50,502 nt of DNA from an uncultured Clostridium sp. (GTDB lineage Bacteria; Bacillota; Clostridia; TANB77; CAG-508), in assembly GCA_930980855.1 (NCBI GenBank), contig CAKNIZ010000012.1, forward strand, positions 1 to 50,502, read 5' to 3'. Below are positions 41,564 through 49,558 of this stretch, piece after piece. Every line of letters begins with the position of its first letter. Position 1 is the stretch's first letter. The notes below the pieces were generated by a model. The model was not told the DNA's origin and searched no databases. It worked only from the letters and a program-made list of their open reading frames with translations. Position numbers and translations under genes: made by a program.

Positions 41564-44173
41564 CTAACAACCTGTTCTAGGTAATGTTTGTGTTGTTTCT
41601 ATTTCTTTAAAATAAGTAACAGTAGTCCATTCATCAGTATCTTCAACATATTTATCTTCATAGTTTCCAAATACTTTAGTATAATTTGTAAATTTAAATC
41701 CATTTTCTAAATTGTCTAGCATATCACAATATAGAATAGGAGCTTCAACTTCTGAAAATCCTACTTTTACAGTTCCAAATCTAAATTGATATTCAGTAAT
41801 ATATTCATCTTCTTCTAGATCTGCATCTTTAAAACTTATTTCATTATTTACTTGTGTACTTAGACCATCTACTAGCATTTTATAATCATTTTTATTTGTT
41901 TTGTACCAAATAGAATATTCTAAATCTTCATTCCAAGTACCTGTATAAATTTTATCAGCTCTTAATGCTTGTGTTGGTAATGTGTCTTGCCAAGTGAAAT
42001 TATCTAATGAAACATTTGAATTATTTTTTATATTTTTAAAATTATAGTAAATGCTGTCTTTTGATTGTGTTTCAACGAATCCTTTTTTCTCAACTTCAAC
42101 CTCAATATCTACACTATCATCTTCAACATTTACATCAACAATTTCTTTATATTCTTTTATTTCAGCCTCAAATATATCTGAGTTTATTAAGTAATATGGT
42201 GATCCTGAATCAACTTCTTTTAAATAGTATTTTCCTTTTACAAGTAATTTAGAAATAGCTTTACCCTCGCTATCAGTTGTTAAAGTATCCACTAATTCAT
42301 CATTTGAATTATAAACTTCAAATACTGCTCCTTCAAGTGGAGTACCCTTTTTATCTCCTGTTAATTTGTTATCATCGCTACTTACTTTTGTTACTTCAAT
42401 CTGTCCTTTAATTTTTTCATTTTCAAATACAACATCTTTTATTTGATTTTCTTCAAGCTTGATAGTGTGAACTTCATCATCTAAAACATAAGTATCTAGT
42501 GTTTCAACTTCTTGTATTTTTAGCTCTGAAAAATCTCTTATAGGATAACTAGATGTTTCAGCCTCTCCATTCTCATCTGTTATTAATTCTTCTAATACAT
42601 TTCCATCTTTGTCCATAACTTTAAATTTGACATTTTCTAGTTTTACTTCATTATCTTCTTCGTCAACTTTTATTATTTTTATAGAGCCTTTTTTTAGCTC
42701 ATTTTCAATTTGTAGTTCTTTTGTTAAATTCCACTCGACTTCAACTTCAGTATCTTCAGCAAGATTATACCATTTGTTTGTTTCCTTTTCAATTAATGAG
42801 TAGTCGCCAATTCTTAAATCTTTTATTTCTAATTCTCCATTTACATCTGTATGGTATGTTCCAATTACTTTATTAAATTCGTGTGAGAATAAGTCAAATT
42901 CTACATTTCCAAGCACTACTCTGTTGTTATCTTTATCTACTTTGTAAACTTTTATATTGCCTTTTTTATGCTCATTCTCAACATTAACATCAGATGTTTT
43001 ATTATATTCAACAGGTACATCAAATTCCATATCATTTAAAATATACTTTGGATTTGTTTCCACTTCAACTAATTTGTAGTTTCCTTGATATAATTTATCA
43101 AATGTAGCAACTCCTTGTTCATTAGTTGTAGCTGTTCCTACTATTGTTCCATCTTCTCTTTTTAATGAGAACTTAACTCCTGCAATATGTTGTGAAGTTT
43201 CATCATCTGTTTTATTTACTACTACTTTTCCAGTATTTGTTTTTATATTTAATGTAGCCCTACCAACACCATCTCCAAATGGATCATAAGCAAGAGCATA
43301 GTTTTGAGTTCCATCCACTCTTGTTTGTCCATAAAATACAGGGTAAGTTTTTACTTTTCCTTGAACATTTATTATCGCGTTTGAAATATCTTGTCCCATT
43401 TGTGCTTTAGGAATTTTTACATACATACTTTCATTTCCATTAAATGAATTCGTTTGAGTGCCATTTGAATTAGTAATTATAGTTCCTTCAGGTAAGTTTG
43501 CAGTAGCAGTAACTGTATAACTTGCCATATCTACTGTACTTGAAACATTTATTTTTTGAGTATAGTAATTTCCATCTTCATATAAATTTCCTGAAGTAGA
43601 TAGTGTTATATTTGGATCTGAAGGTACTTGAGTTCCATTTCTTCCTTCATTAACCATATTTACTATTGCTCTTTTTATAGCATCTCCTCTAGCATCTGCT
43701 CCTTGATCTATCCCTCTAAATCTAGTATTAGGATCATAATCATATAAAATACTATACACAGCCATTTTAGTAGCTTGAAAAGCCTCCATATCGTTAGCTA
43801 CTCCAAGCTCACTCGCTGACTTGTAAGGGAATCCATTTATAATAGTTCTCCATACTCTAACATCTCCTAAAACTTCTGTAAGAGTTGCATTTACATCAAC
43901 AGTATAATCAGGTAGTTCTCCTACACCCGGATATTCACTATTAATGCAGTAAGCAGGGTATTCCTTGCCACCTTCTGTGTAGGTAGTATAAGTTGTTACA
44001 ACATAAGACCAATGATCTCCGTTCCAATATTGTAGATGATATTCAACATCTCCTTTATTTTGTATATTTGCAGAACTTATCTCTGTTGCAAACACACTAG
44101 GACTTAATGCTGAAAAAATTGTTAATACTAACATAAGTATTGCTAATATTCTTTTATTTTTTACTTTTATCAT
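41564..44173 (-). CDS. SpaA/Cna-B adhesin with thioester-like domain, ending in LPRTGC
   Basis: An 869-aa secreted surface protein. A signal peptide (residues 1-29) is followed by a TED/TQXA-like domain with Cys76 in YCIN; at the matching Gln position the sequence is TKMA (135-138), so the thioester Gln seems to be Lys. About residues 320-720 contain four SpaA/Cna-B repeats with isopeptide-type Lys (VVNKTD) and Glu (LVEVE). The protein ends LPRTGC directly at TAG: the sortase motif is terminal, with no hydrophobic tail, and no frame after the stop supplies one. A class D-like sortase is encoded in the same operon. An attenuator-like hairpin (44200-44219) precedes its ribosome binding site. 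Confidence 0.88.
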   Translation of the reverse strand: MIKVKNKRILAILMLVLTIFSALSPSVFATEISSANIQNKGDVEYHLQYWNGDHWSYVVTTYTTYTEGGKEYPAYCINSEYPGVGELPDYTVDVNATLTEVLGDVRVWRTIINGFPYKSASELGVANDMEAFQATKMAVYSILYDYDPNTRFRGIDQGADARGDAIKRAIVNMVNEGRNGTQVPSDPNITLSTSGNLYEDGNYYTQKINVSSTVDMASYTVTATANLPEGTIITNSNGTQTNSFNGNESMYVKIPKAQMGQDISNAIINVQGKVKTYPVFYGQTRVDGTQNYALAYDPFGDGVGRATLNIKTNTGKVVVNKTDDETSQHIAGVKFSLKREDGTIVGTATTNEQGVATFDKLYQGNYKLVEVETNPKYILNDMEFDVPVEYNKTSDVNVENEHKKGNIKVYKVDKDNNRVVLGNVEFDLFSHEFNKVIGTYHTDVNGELEIKDLRIGDYSLIEKETNKWYNLAEDTEVEVEWNLTKELQIENELKKGSIKIIKVDEEDNEVKLENVKFKVMDKDGNVLEELITDENGEAETSSYPIRDFSELKIQEVETLDTYVLDDEVHTIKLEENQIKDVVFENEKIKGQIEVTKVSSDDNKLTGDKKGTPLEGAVFEVYNSNDELVDTLTTDSEGKAISKLLVKGKYYLKEVDSGSPYYLINSDIFEAEIKEYKEIVDVNVEDDSVDIEVEVEKKGFVETQSKDSIYYNFKNIKNNSNVSLDNFTWQDTLPTQALRADKIYTGTWNEDLEYSIWYKTNKNDYKMLVDGLSTQVNNEISFKDADLEEDEYITEYQFRFGTVKVGFSEVEAPILYCDMLDNLENGFKFTNYTKVFGNYEDKYVEDTDEWTTVTYFKEIETTQTLPRTGC

Positions 44174-44189
44174 TTTACCAAATCCTTTC

Positions 44190-44219
44190 CATAATAAAAG
44201 ACACTTAAAATTAAGTGCC
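44190..44219 (-). promoter_or_regulatory. Attenuator-like hairpin before the adhesin gene
   Basis: On the minus strand GGCACTT and AAGTGTC (one G-U) close an AATTTT loop, followed by TTTTATTATGGAAAGGA, which includes the ribosome binding site of the next gene. It may allow partial termination within the operon. A similar arrangement recurs at 48375-48411. Confidence 0.5.
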
Positions 44220-44232
44220 TTTCAGTTATTTA

Positions 44233-44538
44233 TTAAATTTCTAAACTTTCATCTATTTGTTCAGCTTTTAATTTTTCAATTTCATTAATAAGTTCTTTAG
44301 TTTCTTGATATTCTTTATCATTTTCAAAATTTTCATCACATTCTAAATCTTCTTTAATAGTTTTTAAGTGTGAAATAATATTATCAGGACTATTTTGTAA
44401 TGTTCTAAGTGTTTCTTCTAGTAGATTTTTTCTTGCATCACTATCTATTTCAATATTTCCATAGTCATCAACAAGATCATACCAATTATAATTAGCCTCA
44501 TATTCTATTATTTTATTAGCCAATTTTTCTATATCTAT
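44233..44538 (-). CDS. Small acidic protein, about 101 aa, with unusual start
   Basis: Unrecognised, helical and strongly acidic. The first usual start codon is a TTG at 44521-44523, 21 bases after AGGAGG (44545-44550). Five codons upstream, in frame, an ATA (44536-44538) has ideal 6-base spacing and would give a natural N-terminus (xDIEKLANKIIEYE). I therefore place the start at that ATA with reservation; ATT at 44541 or the TTG are alternatives. It sits between the membrane-anchored protein and the adhesin and is probably a cytoplasmic accessory factor of the surface system. Confidence 0.55.
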   Translation of the reverse strand: MDIEKLANKIIEYEANYNWYDLVDDYGNIEIDSDARKNLLEETLRTLQNSPDNIISHLKTIKEDLECDENFENDKEYQETKELINEIEKLKAEQIDESLEI

Positions 44539-44553
44539 AATAAACCTCCTTTC

Positions 44554-45261
44554 CTATATGATATAACATTGTGTGCATATAAATTGCCCATTGTTATAAT
44601 AATCTCTTGCATATATTTTAATTGTACCAAATTTATATTTAATTTTATCAATTACTCTTTGTTTAGTATATGTAAATTGAGAAGTATCTTCAACAATAGA
44701 ACTATCTATAACAATATTATATCCATATAATTTCATATCTTCACTTTGATTACTATTTATAACATTTTTTATCGTGTTAATCATAGTATCATTAATTTTA
44801 TATTCTTCTCCAATAGTTACAGGTTTTTCTTCTTTGACAACTTCTTGTTCCGTTTTTTCAGGTTGTACTTGTATGGATTCATCTTTTGTTTGTGGTGTAT
44901 TGTTATTATCTTTTTTTATTTCTGTATTTTCCTGATTTACTTCAACAATAGGTTGTTTATTATTAGTAGTAACTTGTGGAGTAGAATTCTTATTGTTTTT
45001 TACTTCAGTTTCACTTTCAGCAACTGGAGTCTTTTCAGTAACTTCTTTTTGTGATTGAGTTATGCTATTATTTATCAGTTCTGATGTTGTTTGTTCATCT
45101 GAAGTTTGTAATTGATTTGTACTTTCCACATTTTCCACTATATTTTGTGGATTTATATTTTCTATGACATTTTTTGAATTTGTTTTTTTATAAGTTATGT
45201 AGGTTGATAATATTGCTATTCCAAATATTAAAATAAAAGCTATAATTAAATATTTTTTCAT
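44554..45261 (-). CDS. Membrane-anchored protein with long Thr/Glu/Gln/Asn linker
   Basis: A 235-aa protein with one N-terminal membrane span (about residues 4-24), a low-complexity linker rich in Asn, Gln, Thr, Glu and Lys (about 30-150) and a compact C-terminal domain (about 155-235) that ends in ICTQCYII. The linker could cross the cell wall and present the small domain outside. Family not recognised. It lies between the sortase gene and the acidic 101-residue gene, with a possible internal promoter at its start (TTGAAA near 45300). Role in the surface structure is inferred from the operon. Confidence 0.65.
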   Translation of the reverse strand: MKKYLIIAFILIFGIAILSTYITYKKTNSKNVIENINPQNIVENVESTNQLQTSDEQTTSELINNSITQSQKEVTEKTPVAESETEVKNNKNSTPQVTTNNKQPIVEVNQENTEIKKDNNNTPQTKDESIQVQPEKTEQEVVKEEKPVTIGEEYKINDTMINTIKNVINSNQSEDMKLYGYNIVIDSSIVEDTSQFTYTKQRVIDKIKYKFGTIKIYARDYYNNGQFICTQCYII

Positions 45262-45331
45262 AATTAGATCATCTCCTTATACTATAATTATAAATTGTTT
45301 CAAGGAGCAATCCAAAACCCTTTTTTAATAT

Positions 45332-45931
45332 TTATTGCCCATAACTCATTCCTTCAGAAGATTCTATTGCTTGAACGCAAAGTCTTTTATCTTTTTGTCC
45401 TGCAACACAAGTAATTAAAGTAATTCTATTGTCCTCAGTTTCTTGTAAATAAGACCAATCTTCCTCATTAATTATTTCTTTTGTTGTTACAACATATCTT
45501 TTAGTTCCATAATTAGTTTGATAAAAAATCTCACTTCCAATTTTTATTTTCTTTAAATTTTTAAAGAAATCTCCTTGACTACCTGAATTATGAGAGGCTA
45601 AACCTACATTTCCTTCATAAATAGAAGTAGAAGGGAAGTGTCCTATTGTTTCTGATAAGGTAGATAATTCAACACTTTCTCTAATAGGTGCATTATCAAG
45701 CAAAATGTCAGGTATAGTAAGAGTACCTATTTCATCATCATAATGAATAATATCTTGTTCTATATTTTCAAGAGGTGTATCATCTAAATCTGAATTATCT
45801 CCAATTTGTATGCTTTCAGCATCTTTGTTTGCTTTATATACAGGATATTTTACTGCAAAAAAAATAACCCCTATAAGAGTTATAATTGCAATTAATATTA
45901 TTGCTATTAAAAATCTATTTTCCTTTTTCAT
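45332..45931 (-). CDS. Class D-like sortase
   Basis: A 199-aa transpeptidase that should attach proteins with an LPxTG-type motif to the cell wall or polymerise pilins. After one N-terminal membrane span (residues 7-28), the catalytic residues are in place: His114 in GLASHNSG, Cys175 in TLITC, Arg183 in KRLCVQA. The size and the TLITC/KR-LCV spacing match class D sortases. GGAGG precedes the start. The likely substrate, the adhesin ending LPRTGC, is encoded three genes downstream. Confidence 0.9.
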   Translation of the reverse strand: MKKENRFLIAIILIAIITLIGVIFFAVKYPVYKANKDAESIQIGDNSDLDDTPLENIEQDIIHYDDEIGTLTIPDILLDNAPIRESVELSTLSETIGHFPSTSIYEGNVGLASHNSGSQGDFFKNLKKIKIGSEIFYQTNYGTKRYVVTTKEIINEEDWSYLQETEDNRITLITCVAGQKDKRLCVQAIESSEGMSYGQ

Positions 45932-45939
45932 AATGCCTC

Positions 45940-47022
45940 CTATAATCTAACTTCTATACTATATTTTTCGCTGTCTGTATTTACTAAAGTTTTTATCTTA
46001 TTTTTACCTTTGCTAATAGTTATCATTTTGCCTTGTAATTTATTTGTAAGTCTTTTTGAAAATTCTAATTTATATTTATTTGTTACTTCTGACATAGAAT
46101 ATTTTGTTAAGTTTATTGTATTATTATTTAATATAGTTTTGCCAACTTTTATATATTTACCATCTCTGTAATTATAAACCGTTACATTTTTAGAAAGAAA
46201 GAATAAAATAACTAAAATAATTACTGTTGATCCACTTGCTAATGGAATTATATTATTTTCTTTCTTTTCAACAACTTCAGGAGTAGCAGTAGGTATTTCT
46301 TCTTCGACTTTATTATATTTTACTGTATATGTATATGGTGTTAATATCTCCTTTGTTGCTGTTCCTGTGTATTCTGCTGTAACACTATAAGTATTAGGAT
46401 AATTTACTCTTTGTTTTCCTGCATAGTAACATTTTGCTGTATATAGATCTGCGACTTCATATTCGCCTATCATCTTAGTTGTTTCAACTTTCCACTCAAC
46501 ATTTAATAATTCTAAGGTTAATCCATCTTTTTCTGTTTGTTTAGGTATAAAATCTAGGTCATTTCTTTCTAAGCCAGTATAATTTATAGTTTCTTCTATT
46601 AAATCTTCCCTAAAGCCATTGTAGTTTGTTTTAATTTGTATGTTCTCTGTATTTAATTGATATTCTCCTATATAACCATCCTTTTCATAATGTATAGTTC
46701 TTCCTAATTGATTTATAATACTATTTAAGTTATTAGTACCACTTGTAATTTTCTTTGTTGTTGAAATATCAATGGTATCTGTTGTAGTTCCACCTTCAGA
46801 AGTATAACTATCAAATGTGTACTTTTCTCCAAAAACTTCAATATCTTTATCTAAAGTTTCAATAAAAGTGTCTTTTTCATCTTCTTGTACTAAATATGTT
46901 TTATAACAATTTAGTTTGTCATCAGTAATATCTGTATTTTCTTGTGTAACAGCTAAACAGTTTGTAGTTGTAAGCAAAGTACAAAAACTGCATACTGCCA
47001 ATACTTTTTTAAACCAATTCAT
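45940..47022 (-). CDS. Surface protein with C-terminal membrane span and cytoplasmic tail
   Basis: A 360-aa protein. A signal peptide (about residues 1-24) leads to an extracytoplasmic region of about 235 residues rich in Thr and Tyr, then a membrane span near 258-275 (ASGSTVIILVILFFL) and a basic cytoplasmic tail of about 85 residues. The topology suits a partner that connects an external structure with the cytoplasmic CpaE-like protein. AGGAGG lies before the ATG. Family unknown. It precedes the sortase gene by eight bases. Confidence 0.7.
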   Translation of the reverse strand: MNWFKKVLAVCSFCTLLTTTNCLAVTQENTDITDDKLNCYKTYLVQEDEKDTFIETLDKDIEVFGEKYTFDSYTSEGGTTTDTIDISTTKKITSGTNNLNSIINQLGRTIHYEKDGYIGEYQLNTENIQIKTNYNGFREDLIEETINYTGLERNDLDFIPKQTEKDGLTLELLNVEWKVETTKMIGEYEVADLYTAKCYYAGKQRVNYPNTYSVTAEYTGTATKEILTPYTYTVKYNKVEEEIPTATPEVVEKKENNIIPLASGSTVIILVILFFLSKNVTVYNYRDGKYIKVGKTILNNNTINLTKYSMSEVTNKYKLEFSKRLTNKLQGKMITISKGKNKIKTLVNTDSEKYSIEVRL

Positions 47023-47032
47023 TGTAAACCTC

Positions 47033-47260
47033 CTAAAATATATTTATTATTCCAAATTTATTAGCAAGATAGGTAGCTCCAATAGAGCAAAGTATTATAA
47101 TGCCTAAATAGAATAATATATTAAATATTCTTGATAAAATATCAAATAAAAAAAGTAGTGCTTTTAGAACTGGATTCTGTTCATTAACAACTACTTGTTC
47201 ATCGTATTTTTCCTTTATTTTTTTCTTTTTTAAATAATCTTTATACAAATTTTTCTTCAT
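47033..47260 (-). CDS. Small membrane protein, 75 aa
   Basis: A Lys-rich N-terminal third is followed by a long hydrophobic stretch (about residues 33-66, LLFLFDILSRIFNILFYLG and more), enough for one or two spans. Its start overlaps the stop of the CpaE-like gene (TAATG), so it is translationally coupled. No family recognised; likely part of the membrane base of the surface structure. Confidence 0.7.
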   Translation of the reverse strand: MKKNLYKDYLKKKKIKEKYDEQVVVNEQNPVLKALLFLFDILSRIFNILFYLGIIILCSIGATYLANKFGIINIF

Positions 47261-48369
47261 TATCTACCTCTTTTCAGAAAACTAAATAAACCTTTCTTTT
47301 CAACAACTTCAAGCTTATTAGATTTTTCAGTAATATATTCTTTAAATATTTCGTGGTACATATCTGTATTTATATTGCTATTAAAGGTATCTGTTGTATA
47401 TTCAGAAAAATATATATGTTTTATATATTGTTTTAAAATTCTTTTGAATTTAGCTTTTTCCTCATTACTAGAAAAGTTAAAAATATAATTTACTTCAGGT
47501 ATTTTTTCTAATAAACTTAATACTCTAAAAGTTTCATCGGTTTCCCAAGCCTTAGTACCTCCAACAATAATTTTTACTTCCTTAGATAAGAAATTGTCTA
47601 AAGTATTTTCGTTTAGTATTCCATAGTCATAAATATAGAAATCATATCCATATTGCATAGCATCAATTTTGTTGTCATTGCTATACAAATCTATTCCTTT
47701 ATATGTATAAAATCCGTCTTTTTTTAGCACTCCTTCTAATGTTTCAATATTTTTAATTTCATCTTTATCAGTAGCACAAATATAACAAGCATTCATATTA
47801 AGGCTTTTTAAAAACATTGTAATCAGTATTGCTTGTGTAGTAACTCCTATGTGTTTTTCAGTTCCTGCAACTGCTATATTAACAAATTGTTTTAGTTTTT
47901 TATATTCCTTTTTGATAATGACTTTATTCTTTTTTTCTTCATCAAGTTTTTGCCTAAATCTAACAGCATCTTTATATTGACAGCCTTCATTACTTAAACA
48001 ATTTCTAAATTGCTCCTTTTGTTCAAAATATGTACTAGCATTTACAAAATTATAGATTCCTTCATTAAACAATTTAGCAAGTAAACTGTTACCTTCTTGA
48101 AAACCTAAAGCAACTATTATTATTTTTATATTATACATACTTTTTATTGCTACAACTGCTTGTACTATTTCATTTTCTGTTTCTTTTGTAGAGGCAATAT
48201 CTATTATAATTTGCTTATAATTATTTAAGTTTCTAAGTTCTTGAACTGCAAACTTTTTTAAACTATCAACACCTGTTAATACTTGTGGATTTTCAAAGCC
48301 ATTTTCTTTACATACCTCATAAATTAATTTTTCATTATCCCTAGTAATTGCTAAGATCAACTTTATCAA
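47260..48369 (-). CDS. CpaE-like protein with decayed Walker A motif
   Basis: A 369-aa protein laid out like CpaE/TadZ pilus-assembly proteins: an N-terminal receiver-like domain (1-130) without the usual Asp, and a MinD/ParA-like domain. At the place of the deviant Walker A (KGGxGKT) it reads AGTEKHIGVTT (168-178), so the Lys that contacts phosphate is Val. ATP hydrolysis is doubtful; it may act as a localisation scaffold. It is the second gene in the operon, separated from the first by an attenuator-like hairpin. Confidence 0.7.
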   Translation of the reverse strand: MIKLILAITRDNEKLIYEVCKENGFENPQVLTGVDSLKKFAVQELRNLNNYKQIIIDIASTKETENEIVQAVVAIKSMYNIKIIIVALGFQEGNSLLAKLFNEGIYNFVNASTYFEQKEQFRNCLSNEGCQYKDAVRFRQKLDEEKKNKVIIKKEYKKLKQFVNIAVAGTEKHIGVTTQAILITMFLKSLNMNACYICATDKDEIKNIETLEGVLKKDGFYTYKGIDLYSNDNKIDAMQYGYDFYIYDYGILNENTLDNFLSKEVKIIVGGTKAWETDETFRVLSLLEKIPEVNYIFNFSSNEEKAKFKRILKQYIKHIYFSEYTTDTFNSNINTDMYHEIFKEYITEKSNKLEVVEKKGLFSFLKRGR

Positions 48370-48374
48370 CTCCT

Positions 48375-48411
48375 TTCCATAAAAAAAGAACTACTATTAT
48401 AAGCAGTTCTT
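48375..48411 (-). promoter_or_regulatory. Attenuator-like hairpin before the CpaE-like gene
   Basis: On the minus strand AAGAACT and AGTTCTT pair across a 12-base loop and are followed by TTTTTTATGGAAAGGAG, which contains the next ribosome binding site. The layout matches the hairpin at 44190-44219. Confidence 0.5.
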
Positions 48412-48627
48412 AACTTTATTATCTGTTATATTTTTAACTAAGTATAAAACTTGTTGTAAAAATGTTTCTGATAAATTATCTTCTTTAAATTCACTCATTA
48501 AATTATCATACTCATTTAATATAGGGGTATTTTCTATAAGCATTATATATTCATCGTTTGGTAATGTCTTTAGTAATATGTTTAGGTAACTTTCAATAAT
48601 TTGTATAGTATCGTCTTTGTTATTCAT
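48397..48627 (-). CDS. Small acidic protein, 76 aa, first gene of the surface operon
   Basis: An unrecognised, helical, Asp/Asn-rich cytoplasmic protein. AAAAAAGGAGG stands just before the ATG. It is the first gene after a strong promoter (48664-48692) and is followed by an attenuator-like hairpin, so it may be made in greater amounts than the downstream genes. A regulatory role in the operon is possible but unproved. Confidence 0.65.
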   Translation of the reverse strand: MNNKDDTIQIIESYLNILLKTLPNDEYIMLIENTPILNEYDNLMSEFKEDNLSETFLQQVLYLVKNITDNKVKNCL

Positions 48628-48663
48628 TTTTCCTCCTTTTTTCCTTTGTGTAGCTACATTAAC

Positions 48664-48720
48664 ATTATATACTTCAAGACCTTATATTTCAACAAAAATC
48701 GTTCGTCAAAAATCGACAAT
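48664..48720 (-). promoter_or_regulatory. Promoter of the surface operon with 0A-like sites
   Basis: TTGAAA (48687-48692) and TATAAT (48664-48669) are 17 bp apart on the minus strand. Upstream, ATTGTCGAT (48712-48720) shares the TTGTCGA core of a 0A box, and TTTTGACGAA follows it. This could link the operon to the Spo0A-like regulator of the element. Confidence 0.55.
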
Positions 48721-48756
48721 CCCTACATTTTATATAAATTGTAATTTATCTAACAA

Positions 48757-49548
48757 TTATACCAATTCTTTTTTATTATAACGAATTATAGTTAATCCTA
48801 AAAACATTACAGATAAACCAATACTTATTAATATCAACAAAGGATTTATAGAAATATCCATTATTACATTTCTTATATCAGCAAGAGTAAAAGCAGAGAA
48901 ATATTTAAGAAATTCTGTTGTTTCTGCAAGAGAAGATAATACTTGTAATACATAACTGATTAAAACTATCCCTAGACTGATACCTAGCATCTTTTTTGTT
49001 TTATGTGTGAAAGTTGATAAAAACATACATCCAAAGTATATTACTACCGAAGAAAATATTGGTGTAATGCTAAGTAAAATATATAAATTCTTATCAAATT
49101 CTCCACTTAAAGAAAGTCCTATATAATTAAATATTCCAAGAATTCCAACCATTAAAACTATATACAATAATCCACATAAAACTTTATTTAATACTATGGT
49201 ACTTCGTTTAATAGGTAAACTATTTAAGTATTCAATTGTTTTATCACTTTCTTCTTTTAATAAGATGTTAGATCCAAGAATTCCAGAATAACATCCTATT
49301 AGCAATAATGCAAACACAAAGCCCTCTGACTTCAACCAGCCAAATACACTATCAATGGATGAAATATCCATATTAAGGGCTTTTAATACTTCTGCTGGAA
49401 ACATTTCCATCATTTCATCCATCATTTTTATATTATCACTATTTATAATGGATGGATAAATTGAAAATGATATTGTAAAAATTCCAATTAATAACAATAA
49501 CCATATTAGAAAACTTTTAAAATTAACTTTCATTTCTCTTTTAAACAT
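48757..49548 (-). CDS. ABC-2 type transporter permease
   Basis: A 263-aa integral membrane protein with about six spans, including LIWLLLLIGIFTISFSI near the N-terminus and ILISIGLSVMFLGLTII at the end. The LLKEESDKTIEYLNSLPIKRSTIVLNK segment between spans two and three is typical of ABC-2 permeases that move drugs, lantibiotics or ions. It follows its ATPase gene by ten bases. The substrate cannot be inferred. It may be element cargo or lie outside the element. Confidence 0.9.
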   Translation of the reverse strand: MFKREMKVNFKSFLIWLLLLIGIFTISFSIYPSIINSDNIKMMDEMMEMFPAEVLKALNMDISSIDSVFGWLKSEGFVFALLLIGCYSGILGSNILLKEESDKTIEYLNSLPIKRSTIVLNKVLCGLLYIVLMVGILGIFNYIGLSLSGEFDKNLYILLSITPIFSSVVIYFGCMFLSTFTHKTKKMLGISLGIVLISYVLQVLSSLAETTEFLKYFSAFTLADIRNVIMDISINPLLILISIGLSVMFLGLTIIRYNKKELV

Positions 49549-49558
49549 AATCTACCTC

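Noticed and set aside
41564..48369. A complete conjugative type IV secretion system
   Set aside because: No VirB4, VirD4 or relaxase signature is visible; the genes fit a sortase-dependent surface structure instead.
47260..48369. Partition protein ParA/MinD
   Set aside because: The fold is similar, but the N-terminal receiver-like domain, lost Walker Lys and surface-operon context favour a CpaE-like protein.
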